Positions 22,845 to 34,613 of a DNA stretch of 64,000 nt are shown one piece after another. The position numbers and the translations under genes were made by a program. The DNA is taken from assembly GCF_012489685.1 (NCBI RefSeq), contig NC_080042.1, positions 61,551,633-61,615,632 of the forward strand, in the 5' to 3' direction. Source of the DNA: Lotus japonicus (lineage: Eukaryota > Streptophyta > Magnoliopsida > Fabales > Fabaceae). The notes under the pieces are model-generated. The model was not told the DNA's origin. It did not search any database and worked only from the letters and a program-made list of their open reading frames with translations. How positions within the stretch are numbered: the first letter of the stretch is position 1; every line of letters starts with the position of its first letter.

Positions 22845-23097
22845 TGTTGGGAGCAATAATAGAAAGGAGAGAAGAAAGAAAGAAAAATCACACAGGAGTT
22901 TTTAACGTGGTTCGGAACACAATGTGTGTACCTACGTCCAAGGCTACACTAGGTAGTAATATTTCTTTGGTGTGTATAATGCTTACAATGAGGTGCTTAT
23001 ATAGTAAGTCAACCTCCTCCTTATTCTAAGCGATGTGGGACTTACAAATAGACTACATAAGCGATGTGGGACTACAAATAGACTACATAACATAACA
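22845..23097 (-). repeat. LTR shared between two copia fragments
   Basis: 253 bp, TGTTATGTTATG... to ...CCCAACA on the minus strand. Upstream lies the RNase H end of a copia element plus a purine-rich tract (AAGTGGGAGA). Downstream lie a primer binding site and gag. It contains a TATATAAG promoter-like block near 22997-23004. Confidence 0.7.
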
Positions 23098-23185
23098 ATT
23101 CTCCCACTTGGAGTCTAATTGTAGTAACTTCTTGTAAGCAGTAAGCTAATCTGCTCTCCACCTAGTGTAGCGCCTTCGTCTTCAA

Positions 23186-23575
23186 TTATCCTCGAAGGCC
23201 AGCTGAGGCAATGCAAAGCCTCAGCTTATCAGCTGTAACAGTCTTGGTCAACATATCAGCTGGATTCTCTGACCCTAAGATCTTCAACAGAGATAATTCT
23301 TCATCATTGATAAGTTCTCTGATGAAATGATACTTCATCTGTATGTGCTTGCATCTGGAGTGAAAGACAGGATTTTTTGCAAGGCAAATAACACTTTGAC
23401 TGTCACTAAACAATGGAGGAACATCTTGTTCTTTTCCCAATTCTTTGAGAAAATTCTTCAGCCATATCATCTCCTTGGCTGCTTCTGAAATGACAACATA
23501 TTCTGATTCAGTGGTTGAGAGGGCAACTCTATTTTGAAGTTTAGACTTCCAACTCACAGCAGTTCCTGCTAAGGT
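23186..23575 (-). pseudogene. RNase H end of a copia element (Tnt1-like)
   Basis: Minus-strand frame with SWKSKLQNRVALSTTESEYV-like sequence, a FSDSQSVICLAKNP block and ADMLTKTV, the usual C-terminus of copia pol. The rest of pol is missing because LTR sequence starts directly upstream at 23588. Confidence 0.85.
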
Positions 23576-23587
23576 GAAAATATATAA

Positions 23588-23779
23588 TGTGTTGATGTTG
23601 AGTACACAACATAGAGCTAACTTTATAATGATAACATATTACAAATATGGAAATAACATCTCTCCTAATTATGAGAATAAATTCTCTGATCTATAACAAC
23701 TAATAAACAATTAATCATAATTACAGCGTTGGTCAACTACAATTATATACCGCAATTAATCTGGTCACTACCTTTGACA
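23588..23779 (-). repeat. Second LTR copy of the 16987-17207 family
   Basis: Clearly homologous to the 3' LTR at 16987-17207 and in the same orientation, with many substitutions and one gap of about 29 bp. No primer binding site follows it on the minus strand, so it may be a solo LTR or the cut-off 5' LTR of the first copia element. Confidence 0.65.
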
Positions 23780-24631
23780 TTCCGTACCTTTTTGCCTTGA
23801 TGTGTTATGTCAAAAACTTTTATAATTTGCGATATAATTCTAATATCTTAAACAACAAACTGAACGGTACTAAACCATCTTTTGTTAAAAAGGACCGGAG
23901 AAATGCCCTTACAATTATTAGTAGAACTATTGTGCATTTGATTTTTCAATAATGTTTATCCTGTGTGTATTTAGTGGAGGCACACTATTTATTAGCAGAA
24001 ATATTGTGCAATTCATTTTCTTCCAAAGAAAACTCTGGTAAGTGGTAACTAAGCAAAATTCAAAAAAACTAACCGTAGATGCTAATGCAGTTTGGTGGTG
24101 TTCATGGAGGAATGGTTGAACAGCAACAATGGTTGCTGCCTTTGGTGGGAAAGGTGGAAGGGCATAGATGTATGCATTGATAAACTTTGTGTTTTTCATT
24201 GTAAATAGAAGTTGAACATGTTAGAAGTTATGTGACATCATTTACTAGTTGTTATTCACTAGTTCTCTCTTGAAACCCAAACTTTGTATCATAAATGGTT
24301 TTAGAATAACATTTTGGTTTATTTGGAGATGGAACAAGTATGCAGAGCCACAGAGCTTTGACATCTTTTACAGAGGTTACATTTGAATGATAATGGTAAC
24401 TCTACATCCCCACTCCTCTCACACAAACGTCACAACACTCACTCTTATTCAAGCAAGGACGCTTCCTAAGTAAATACTGAGGTAGAGGTTAGCTTGGTCT
24501 ATACATCTGAATATAGAGCCAACCATGATTGCTCATATGCTAATACACGATGATATAAGCAACCTAATATTATTGAATTCAAATCTTGAAGTTTATTTTC
24601 CTAATACATATGATGAACTTTGAAGAAATCT
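23780..24631. other. Intergenic, 3' flank of AKR gene C
   Basis: AT-rich. A minus-strand reading frame at 23927-24199 has no recognisable domain and I do not support it as a gene. Confidence 0.45.
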
Positions 24632-26371
24632 TCATACATCGCCATCCCAAAGTTCTTCCACGGTCTTGCAAGACCCATTTTCAGATAGCCACATTTCTCC
24701 TAAGTATTGCCTGCGCTGTGGAACCTGCTTAATCTTCTCCAGTTCTTCTTCACTCAGCTCAAAATCAAATATTTCAAGGTTCTGTTTCATCCTCTCCTTG
24801 TTGAAGCTTTTAGCCATGGCACTTGACCCTTGTTGGTACACCCACCTAAGTGCAACCTGAAATGACAACATATATATTAAGATGAGCAGTAAGAAAGAAA
24901 AAAAAGATGTATCAGATGCTAAATTAGTAAATTAAAAGGATACATAGCCATTTTATATGAATATTGGTCCTGACATTACAATTTTCCTTTTCTATTGTAA
25001 ATGTTTGATTGATGAAGTCTTAAGTAGTGGCTTCTTTTTCTTATGATAATTATTAGTTTATTGTTTCAGAATGTGCAACAAATTATTGAAAGCTATCAAT
25101 TGCTAGATTCTCTTGCTCATAATTTTCAATTACCTGAGCTACTGTCTTGCCTTTTGCAGTTGCTATGTCTTGAAGGATATGATTCTCCATGACTGCTCCT
25201 GAACCCCAAGTTACCTTATAGGCCCCAAGAGCTGACCAGGCACTAACATGAATTCCTTTCTGCTTGCAAAACTCCCTCAGTTTCCCCTGCTGCCATGATG
25301 GGTTCATTTCCACCTGAGGAAAACATAATTTGAAATCATCATGATCACAAATACCAAGAAGCACAAGACCATTATGATAACCAAGTTTTAAAATGGGATC
25401 CTCAACCTCAATTGCGGCCGCAATGTAAAATATTTTGAAGTTTTTGCAACGATATCGCAACCGCAATTGCAGTTTGAACCCACATTCATCCGCAATTCTG
25501 CAGCCGCAATTTAAAACCCTGATGATAACACTATACAAAAACAGATAGCTAGATCCTTTTGGTCAATCACTTTATGATATGTACCTGATTCACTGCAGGA
25601 GTGATGGTAGCTATTTCCAGGAGTTTGGTGAGTTTTTTGGTACCAAAATTGCATATGCCAATTGACTTTGCTAAGCCTAGTTTGTAGCACTCTTCCATAG
25701 CTTTCCATGTCCCTTCTATATCAAAAGGAAGTAAATCTTCTTTTGAAAAAACAACAGGGTTTTCAAGATCATGCCTCAGCCTCACTGGCCAATGAATCAG
25801 GTAAAGATCCACATACTCCACCCCCAGCTTTCTAAACAAGATTGTGCACAGCACATAAAACATTCAAGCAACATTAATGGTAAGAAGAAAGAAGTGAAAA
25901 CCACACAATTAATGGCATGTTGAGAAATTCTTCTACAATTGACTCTAAAGTCATAATAAATTACAGGGAGAAGCTTCACTGAGTAGCTTCTATGTCCTAG
26001 AATTGATTCTAAGAAAATAGAAGTTAATCCAAACATATAAAAGTGAGAAATTACTTTAATGTGGTCTTGAGAGCAGGAACAATAAGATCTTGGTGTGCAT
26101 CTGTGTTCCATGGCTTTGAAGTGATGAAAACTTCATCTCTACTCTTTATAAGACCCAAGTCTAAAGCTTTTGCCAAAGCTAGGCCTATTGCTTCTTCTGT
26201 CCCATACACAGAAGCACTGTCAAAATGGCGGTAGCCTACTTGAATGGCATCAACAAAGATGGAAGCAAGGACATCATTTGATGGACGATCATCTACTGAA
26301 GTTCCCATGCCAATAACTGGCATTTTGTGTCCTGAGTTCAGCAACACATTAGGGACATTCTTTTCTGCCAT
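24632..26371 (-). CDS. Aldo-keto reductase gene C (4 exons)
   Basis: AKR4-type reductase. Exons (minus strand): 26371-26055, 25831-25585, 25313-25134, 24856-24632, with sizes 317, 247, 180 and 225 nt. The joined frame gives 322 residues, one codon longer than A and B in exon 2. Asp51, Tyr56, Lys86 and His119 are kept, as is KSFNKERMK. Differences from the other copies: SKPW instead of SKLW after the catalytic Lys, WSALG instead of WSPLG, a polar loop [11 protein letters not shown] in place of the Pro-rich [11 protein letters not shown] loop near residues 22-34, and GICNFG instead of GVSNFG. These lie around the barrel mouth in known family structures, so substrate choice may have changed (inference). 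The ATG at 26371 matches the paralogues; a more distal ATG at 26458 is less likely. Intron 2 holds a small inverted-repeat element. Confidence 0.92.
25383..25521. mobile_element. Small inverted-repeat element in intron 2 of AKR gene C
   Basis: The left side (GTTTTAAAAT ... CAATTGCGGCCGCAAT) and right side (GCAGCCGCAATTTAAAACCC) are inverted copies rich in ATTGCGG motifs. A related GCGGTTGCGATTGCAATTGC sequence lies in intron 1 of gene D (31490-31610), so the family inserted at least twice in this cluster. Confidence 0.5.
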
Positions 26372-27197
26372 GTTTTCTAAATTTCTCCTTGTTTTTCTGT
26401 AACTTTGCCACAAAATATGACTTCGAGTGGAGAAACTATCTCTTTTTAAAGTGATCACTCACTGATTAAGTGCTATGGTGAGTAATGTTTGTAGTTGTAC
26501 TAATGATGTTTTAATTTCATTTTCAAATAATGAAAGGGAAAGTAATAATGTGACTCATGGGGATATAATATTGTGTCGTTGTGTCCACTCGTTGGGATAC
26601 TTGGTTTAAGATTATTGGTCCTCATTTCAGACTTTGTTGTGTCTGTCTGAAACCATTGGACCTAACTCAGTTTAAAACAGACAAGAACGATTTATGATAT
26701 ATACACACCTCTTCACTCCTTTTCCACCTTCATTTTCTATTATTTCTCTTTTCTCTATCAATTAAATCACATATCACATCTTTACTTCCTATCTCCTTTC
26801 TTCCTATCTCTCTCTTCCTCCATCATTACTTCCTATCTCCTTTCTTCCTATCTTTCACACCTCATTTTTTAGGTGTGAAGATATAATTATTCGGATAAGA
26901 ACTATTAGAGGTAGATACAGGGAATCGTATAATATTGTTATACTATATTTTGAGAAATTTCATTTTAATATTAATTTTTGAAAAAAATTATAAAAATTTG
27001 TTTGATTATTACTCACCTTTTAAAAAAATTAATTGTCTGTAATGTTGGCAAACTCTTATTTTTGTATTTTAAATAAAATATGGGTAATCAATATTTTCAA
27101 AAATATATTTAATTAAATTTTAACTATATTTTTTAAATTCTACATGAAAATAGTTTATTGTAAAATTATATTTAAAAATTGTGAAAGTAAAATGGTA
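26372..27197. other. 5' flank of AKR gene C
   Basis: No gene. Near 26750-26870 is a CT-rich stretch with repeated CTTCCTATCTCC motifs. From 26880 the sequence is very AT-rich. Confidence 0.45.
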
Positions 27198-27535
27198 CTC
27201 CCTCCGTCTCCTATTATAAGTCACTCTTTTTGAGTTTTTCTTGTCTCATAATATAAGTCACTTTACATTATCTATAGAGCATTAATTATATTTTTCCATG
27301 TTTACCCTCATATTTAATACTCCACATTCAAAGAATTTTTATGTTCCCAAAATTTTGCTTGATTTTCAAGACCCTTATAGTTTAAAGGTAGTGGAATGTT
27401 AATATGGAGAGAGAATTTGATATGAGGGTGATTTTGGAAAGTGTCTTTAAAAAATTAGAAATTTATTGCTCTTAACAATTTTTCTTAATCCTAGAGAATT
27501 GGATAAAAGTGATTTATAATAGGGGACGGAGGGAG
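27198..27535. mobile_element. Stowaway-like MITE
   Basis: 338 bp. The ends CTCCCTCCGTCTCC and GGGGACGGAGGGAG are inverted, the inverted match extends through a TATTATAAGTCAC block, and TA dinucleotides flank both sides. This is the typical Tc1/mariner MITE of plants. Confidence 0.85.
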
Positions 27536-27603
27536 TATATCCAATGTACTAAAGATTTTAAGTAAAGACTTTTGGATTTGCTCTTGTCGAGATTTTTTTT
27601 TTA

Positions 27604-27815
27604 GTAAATTACAGTTCACTACCTTGAGATTTCCTTATATGACACTAAACTCCAAACCTATTCAAATATTATACTCCACCCATTTTTTTTGTTGGGGAAT
27701 ATTGTTACAAAATTTGTTATATTTACTTAAGAAAAATTGGGTGGAGTGTAATATTTAATGAAGTTTGGAGTTTAATGTCAAATGAGGAAACCAGAAGGTA
27801 ATGGACTGTAATTAA
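27604..27815. mobile_element. Fold-back MITE
   Basis: Long inverted repeats of about 85 bp (start AAATTACAGT, with the block GACACTAAACTCCAAACC inverted on the right) enclose about 40 bp. No coding capacity. Confidence 0.7.
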
Positions 27816-27934
27816 CTTTTTTTTTTTTCTGTTTTCTTTGCGGAGTTAAAAACCCGCTGCAATAAACATGATATCTTTTGAAGAAACTAATATCTATATA
27901 TAAAACACGATGGAAAATTTTCATTAATTATGCT

Positions 27935-28030
27935 GTGTCCTAGTAGTTGTTCGTTTGTAGAATGACTAAGAGGTAACGGGTTCAACTCTTGCTTCTCTTT
28001 TATTTAGTATAATTTTAAAATTTCTCAAAC
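27935..28030 (+). mobile_element. Possible SINE
   Basis: CCTAGTAGTTGTTCGTTTG followed by GGTAACGGGTTCAACTCTTG resembles tRNA-like A-box and B-box positions of plant SINEs. The A box is poor, so this is tentative. Confidence 0.3.
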
Positions 28031-28849
28031 TTTATTACTTGACTACCCCACTAAGTGGCTCCGTGTAACTCTTTTACTAACAAAGTTAATAATAATTTAA
28101 TCCTTTTATTGTGTGTGTATATATATATAAATAATTATATATGTGTTTATTACTAATAAAATATATTTTAACTTTGGAATTGAAAAATTATTTTGGCCCC
28201 TGCAATTTTTGTCTTCAAGTTCCGCCACTGTTTGTGGTTGTCCTAACGGCTGCTACAACTTTCCCAAAATCATAAGACATCTGTCTAAAGTTCGAACCAA
28301 TGAAATTATTGATAAATTCTTTTTTTATATGCTAATTGTTGATATTTAGTTTAGTGCTAAAAATATACTTCAAAATTTAAAGTATGAAAATCATCATTTC
28401 TGTTGATTGTGAGATCCGTTTCACATGCAACACAGCCAAATATGTGGGCCTAGAATTGATAAGGGACAAAAAATTACAACTGATGAAGAACTTGGTAATG
28501 CTGAAAAGGTGCCACGTAAAACGATGGACTCTACCAAAATAATTGAGCTTGGACTCTAATACAATGTGAAAAGGATGGACTTCCAATACAATGACACGAT
28601 CATGTGAGTTAAAAGTGTAATGTTTTTTTTTCTCTCGACTTAACCAGTCATTCTAAATTTTAAATTTGGATCTGAAACTTAAAGCGACTCTAAAACATTG
28701 GAATTGGCCTCTAAACCATATAATCGGTAGGTCGGTTGGCGTCGTGTAGAGAAAGTTGACATCGGGTTAGGCGGATTGGCAACAGGTCGGGCTAGTTTGC
28801 TATGTGTCGAGCGAATCATTGTTGGATAGGGGCAATCAGCGTCGGTTTT

Positions 28850-29420
28850 TGGGTTTAGGGTCAATTTTAGGGTTCGAGTTGGATTTAATGGTTTAGAAAT
28901 GATTTAAGGTTTTAGGGCCAATTTTAGTGACTAGGGTCGATTTTAGAGTTTGAGGTCGATTTAACGGTTATGGGCTGATTTTAGGATTTGGGGCAGATTT
29001 TAATGTTTACAATTGATTTTAGGTTTTGAGGTCGATTTTATGGTTTATGGTCGATTTTAGGGTTTATGGCCCATTTTAGTGTTTGGGGCCAATTTTAGGG
29101 GTTGGAGTCAAATTTTAAGATTTAGAGCCGGTATTAGGGTTTAATGACCGATTCAGGGTTTGGGGGGCTGATTTTAGTGTTTAGGGTTAATTTTAGGGTT
29201 TAGGGGTGAATTTTGGGATTAGTGTCGATTTTAAGGTTTTGGGGGAAAGTGTGGACGGTTGATTTTAGGGATTGAAACTGATGTTAGGGTTTAGTGTTAA
29301 TTTTAGGGTTTATGGCCGATTTTAGGGTTGACTGTCGAATTTTGGTTTAGGAGCTTAGTTTTTGGCTCGGGGTAGATTTTTGTATTTGGGTTGATTTTAG
29401 GGTTTTGATCTTTTGTTTTT
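28850..29420. repeat. Degenerate TTTAGGG-rich repeat tract
   Basis: About 30 irregular units of roughly 17-25 bp built on GGTCGATTTTAGGGTTT. Many contain TTTAGGG, the plant telomere heptamer, but spacers of 8-15 bp separate them. The flanks at 28700-28850 carry related GGTCGG-rich sequence. Confidence 0.7.
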
Positions 29421-30450
29421 CTTGTTTGAAATCCATTGGGTTTTTCTGATGATTCATGTTGTTTTTAACTATTTAATGCATTTTTTTTTATAATCCAATA
29501 GGATTTTAAGTTGATTCATCACAATTCGTCAAATTTTAATATATCAAGCCAATGGATTTTAATCTTAAATTGGTGGATACTTGTAATCCATCCAATTAGG
29601 TTATTTTTCTATGTGGATGAATTTTTTCATGGATGAGCTGGTTGAATATGGAGTCCTGAATTACTTTTGCCACCCTTAATTTGACCAATAAAGAGAGTAT
29701 TAGATATGAAGTGTCAAAGAGTGTATTGAACTCCTCATGACTTTACGCAATACAATTGATAGTCAATTGCTAGTTTTTTTTTAATGAATGCTCAAATTGC
29801 TTGCTGAAAGTGTGATTCTAATGGTGTATATAATTAATCTTTGGTAGCACGATTGTCAACTAACGTTAATGTTGGGGCCAGTTAAGTGTTAGTGTGGTTT
29901 GTCCACATGGAAAAATAACTTACCCCCAAACTTTTGACCGTCAATTTCTTCCCTAACTATCAGTTTGGTCTCTTCTCTGCCTCTCCCAACTCCCTATCTC
30001 CTTCCCCACGTGCCATGTGGCTTGATGTTTAGAGTATCAAGAACTAAAATGTTTGACGATTTGCAACATAAGAAACCACATAGGGTATTTTCTAAGTACA
30101 ATGACTAATTTGACTGATGTTCACATTTTAAGAGACTTCTTTGAGCATTTGCTCTAGTTTTTTTCTTTTAAATGCTATCTAGTTTATCAACTGAATTCGT
30201 TTCAACTTCATATCAAAGGCATACTTTAAAGAATTTGTAAATAACTATGGCAATTGATAGGAAAAAGACTATAGTTTGAAATAAGAGAACCTTACATATA
30301 AATGCCAAATCATAGATCTGTTACAATTTATTCTCTTGAATTTCTAATACTAACTAGTTGAACACTTTAGGAGAGCTGACCCAAAATCATCTCCCTTTAA
30401 CTTTAGAACAAGGAAGCAGAAGGACTACTGCTGACTTTCATGTCTTCTCA
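29421..30450. other. Intergenic, 3' flank of AKR gene D
   Basis: AT-rich sequence with no supported gene, RNA or well-defined repeat. Confidence 0.45.
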
Positions 30451-31950
30451 TCAATCCCACAGACCTTGCAGAGTTTTGTAAGGTCCATCTTCTGAGACAA
30501 AACGTTCTCCTGAAAAAGCCCTGTGCTGTGGCATTTGCTTAATCTTCTCCAAATCATTCTCACTCAGCTCCCAATCAAATATTTCCAGATTGTGTTTCAT
30601 TCTCTCCTTGTTGAAGCTCCTCACTATTGGAGTGATACCTTGCTCTATTATCCATCTCAATGCAACCTGTGCCACAGTTTTTTCTGTTGTAATTGCAATG
30701 TCCTTTAGGATTGGACTGTCCATGACAGCAAGTGAACCCCACATAGCACCATTAGCTCCCAAAGGCGACCATGCACTCACATGAATTCCTTTCTCTTTGC
30801 AGAACCTTCTCAGATTTTCCTGCTGCCAAGCTGCGTTCAACTCCACCTGTGCCAACCAAAGCATTTCATATGTAAATGAATGAATGACAGAACATTATGT
30901 CTGAATTTCTTTACTTTTTGGTTTAAAATTTTGGAAGATCATTTTATTATTTTGCTGATCCTTGACAAAAATTGTTTAGTGTATGCATGACAAATTTTCA
31001 CGTTGAAAAGAAAATTGATTCTACGAGAAATTACACCTAATAATTTTTGTGGTAGCAGAATTGATTCTGAAATATATCTGAACATGAATTGGAACATGCT
31101 ATTAGTATTGATCACTAGTAGTGTAATGAGTACCTGGACAAGAGCAGGAGGAATAGTTGCATTTTGTAGAAGTTGAGTCATCTTTTTGACACCAAAATTG
31201 CTAAGGCCAATAGACTTGGCCAAGCCCAACTTAGAGCATTGTTCCATGTCTTCCCATGTCCCTTTCATGTCAAAAGGAAGAATGTCTTTTTTGTTGTACT
31301 TAAACCCTTCAATCCCTTGTGTCAATCTCACGGGAAAATGGATTAGATAAAGATCCACGTACTCCAGGCCCAACCGCCTTACAAAAACAAACAACCAAAT
31401 TAGACAAAACCAAAAACAAAATTAGACAAAATAAAACCAAACACATGAATACAATTTCATTTTTTTAATGAGTTGTAAAACAATTTTTAAATTGCGGTTG
31501 CGATTGCAATTGCAGCCAAATGCGGAGTTGATGCAATCACAATTGTACTTGTGATGGGATTTCAAAATCTTACTAAAGAATTCCGCAATTTAAAGTCCTG
31601 CAATTAAATAAATGGGTAATAGTATAAATTTACTTGAGTGAGGCCTTGAGTGCTGGGAGCACAAGGCCAGGGTGAGCATCAGTGCACCATAGCTTAGTAG
31701 TGATATAAACCTCACTACGATCCTTAATAAGACCTTGGTCCAATGCAAGTGCTATGGCTTGACCAAGAGGTTCCTCAGAGCCATAATAGGTTGCAGTGTC
31801 AAAATGCCTGTAACCAGCTTGGATGGCAGAAATGAATGCAGGGATGAGTTCATGAGATGGTGGCAGGGGTACAGTTCCAGTGCCAAAACCTATCATTGGC
31901 ATCTTGTAACCTGAGTTTAGCACCACATTTGGGACTGATTTTGGATCCAT
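30451..31950 (-). CDS. Aldo-keto reductase gene D (3 exons, intron 3 lost)
   Basis: AKR4-type reductase. Exons (minus strand): 31950-31634, 31377-31134, 30846-30451, sizes 317, 244 and 396 nt, giving 318 residues. The third exon is the exact fusion of exons 3 and 4 of the paralogues: VAQ runs directly into VALRW with no intron. Asp51, Tyr56, Lys86 and His119 are present. Two notable changes: the cofactor-loop Lys263 is Arg (IVRSFNKER), and HWP is HFP after the catalytic His. Lys to Arg keeps the charge but could change NADPH affinity. The C-terminus is three to four residues shorter (ends GLWD). It is the most divergent and most upstream member in transcription order of the cluster. The first ATG is used and a TATA box lies about 40 bp upstream. 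Confidence 0.92.
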
Positions 31951-31984
31951 GGCTGCTATGATGTTAAAGGATGAAGATTATTGA

Positions 31985-31994
31985 GTATATATAA
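31985..31994 (-). promoter_or_regulatory. TATA box of AKR gene D
   Basis: GTATATATAA on the plus strand reads TTATATATAC on the gene strand, 35-45 bp before the ATG. This gives a very short 5' leader. Confidence 0.55.
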
Positions 31995-31995
31995 T

Positions 31996-32379
31996 ATGAC
32001 TCATGCCTAATGTGCACCATTGTTATCCTTAAGGCATAGTCAGGTACATTGAACATTTTGACTACTTTTGTTAAATATATTATTGCAGCATTAAGAATTA
32101 AAATTGAAAACAGTCAAATTCATTTATTTTGATGAACCAATTACATTCATATTGAAATTCAAATTTTTTAATAAATAGAGTTTTTTTTTTGCATTAGGTG
32201 GTAGGAATAAAGATTGTCAACAGCTAAATACCATTATAAAATTACTATATTATCAATAAAATAATTCATGTTTGTTGTGTGTACATCGTATTCAAATAAT
32301 GCTTTTGTAGTAATTAATAATAGTCCAAGCATGTAATAAATACGTTACTTTTTGACATTGGTATATATAGTTTTTTTTA
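31996..32379. other. 5' flank of AKR gene D
   Basis: AT-rich upstream sequence, no gene or clear element. Confidence 0.45.
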
Positions 32380-32737
32380 AATAAGGTTTTGGTCCCTGTA
32401 TAATACACTAAGTTTGAAAATTGTTTCTCTTTGGAGCAAAATTTAAACTCAGCCCCTACAGTTTGATAAACTACCTAGTTTTAGTCCCTACATGAGGTGG
32501 TGGTCTGGTGACCTTTGCCACATGACTTCACTGATCCTCAATGTAATTGCCACATGGCTTCACCAATCTTGTCGGGTTGTGTTTATTATTGAATTAGTGG
32601 CAAAGGTCGACACCGGACCACATCTGACAGGGACCAAAACTAGTAGTTTCACAAACAGTAAGAACTGAGTTCAAACTTTATTTTAAATAGGGACCATTTT
32701 CAAACATAGTGTATTATACATGGACTAAAACCTTATT
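32380..32737. mobile_element. MITE with terminal inverted repeats
   Basis: About 358 bp. The left end ATAAGGTTTTGGTCCCTGTA and right end, reverse complemented, ATAAGGTTTTAGTCCATGTA match for 70 bp or more with scattered differences. Flanks suggest a short AT-rich duplication. The superfamily is not clear. Confidence 0.7.
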
Positions 32738-34613
32738 AACCCTATTTTGTACATTTGACATTGGTATAGTGGAATAAAATGAATTTTGCAGAAATTAATT
32801 CATTAATTTTATTGCATTTCCAAATTGTAATTTTTTTGGTATGATATTTTCATTTAAAAATTGGAATTTTAAAAAATCAATAAACAATGCATATAGAAAT
32901 ATAAAAATAAGAAAATTAAATTTTAATAATTAGTTTTATAGTAATTCTATAGAATGATGGAAAGTTAGTTCATAAGTTTGTACAAGATTATTACACATAT
33001 ATGTAAATTTATTTATTTATTGGAAAACAATAAAAATATTTATTTATTATAGAAACCAATAAAAATTATGTATTTATTTATCCTTGACTAGATATTAAAT
33101 GCACATTTTAGTCAAATTTTATCAATTTAATTATGTAAAGAGACATATATTTTTTAATTAGCTGTAAGTATTATCATTTTTATAACTTTGAAAATTTTCA
33201 ATTACTTAAAATATAATTTAACATATCTATGAAAATATAGTACTTTTTAAATATTATTATTTTAAAATTTTTTATTTTTTATATCTCATAATTAGTGTAT
33301 CCATAGGATAACATCTAAATATAATATTATTATCTCTAATAGAATATGTAAAATTACAGAATAATATTAACTTTTAATTATTAATATTTTTTTACTAAAT
33401 TACTCTTGCATTTTCAACCAAAATATAATGAAGGTCACATATCTTCTCAAGAGTTAAACTCCTAATATCAAATTTTTTATATACTTAAAAGTTCAAACGA
33501 TTGAGTTGTTACTTTTGAGAATTAAAGTGAATACATCTCATTCTCCCTCTAAATATTCCACATGCCTTCTATTATAACAAGGATTTATCCTTTTTTAGTA
33601 TTTTTAATTCCTAATTAGTAATATTTTTAAATTTAATACATTGAAATTTTCAATTATTAAGATGGAAAATTCATGTCACTATATAGTTTTTAATCTAACG
33701 ACACGTTTGGTGGATATGATAGGACAATGATGTCATATCATGTTGCAATTAACTTTTGTTATGCCAGGAGGATAGAATAAGACAATCATATCTCATATCC
33801 TATCATGTGTAAATTTTATCATGAGTGGGAGCTGTGTTAGATCTTATCTTGACATGATAAGATATCAGTTTTCTATTCTTTTCAGTACCTTAACCCCAAA
33901 TTAAATTATTTGAATATTTAGATTTTATTATAATTTATTAACTTATAAAGGTAAAATATCAAATTTATTGATTTTATTAATTATCATTTCTACTTGTTAT
34001 CGTATTGTTAAAATTATTTAGATACTCGTATAAATTTAATTAAAAAATGATTTAACCTATAAATGATGAAAATATTCATCTTACTCGTATTGAATAGACA
34101 TTTTATCTTATAGTTTGCTACTATTCAATTAATATTATTTCATTACTTATATTATGACAAGAAAAATATAAGCTAATTATTCACTGATATAAAAATAGAA
34201 TACTAACTTATAAATGTTGATGTAAAATATGGATTAATTTTCTCTTATCATATGATTTTAATTAATTATAATTATTTTTGTATTTAATTTTTGTTTTGCA
34301 AGAACTAATTTATTCATAAAAAAAATATGTACAACGAGAACCAACAAACGAACCACAACAAAACGAAAAGAAACCCCCCCAAAAAAACCTAACGTCCACC
34401 TTAGTCACAAAGAGTTAGGTGGTTAACCATTATTTGCTCTGCTAATCCCTTAATAGTAAGAGCTTCACTCCCTCTAGCCTGCCACCATCCCATATGTTTC
34501 GCGAGGTCTTGTCATCACTCGAGATTCTTCTTCAGTCGGCACAAACTTCCAGTCATAAGAAGGCATCATAACCTGTGGCATATTTTACTCCTTTTTGGTG
34601 ACCCCTCTTCAAT
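32738..34613. other. Long AT-rich intergenic stretch
   Basis: Very AT-rich, no gene. From 34320 to 34613 base composition rises and the sequence could be the worn end of a retroelement, into which the MITE at 34614 inserted. I cannot name it. Confidence 0.4.

Noticed and set aside
23588..23779. Treating this LTR as the sure 5' LTR of the copia element ending at 16987
   Set aside because: No primer binding site follows it, it differs by a 29-bp gap, and no shared 5-bp target duplication is seen.
3759..31950. Calling the AKR genes chalcone reductase
   Set aside because: Motifs typical of true chalcone reductase differ (for example its [15 protein letters not shown] and PKSYDKERM forms), so only the broader AKR4 family is claimed.
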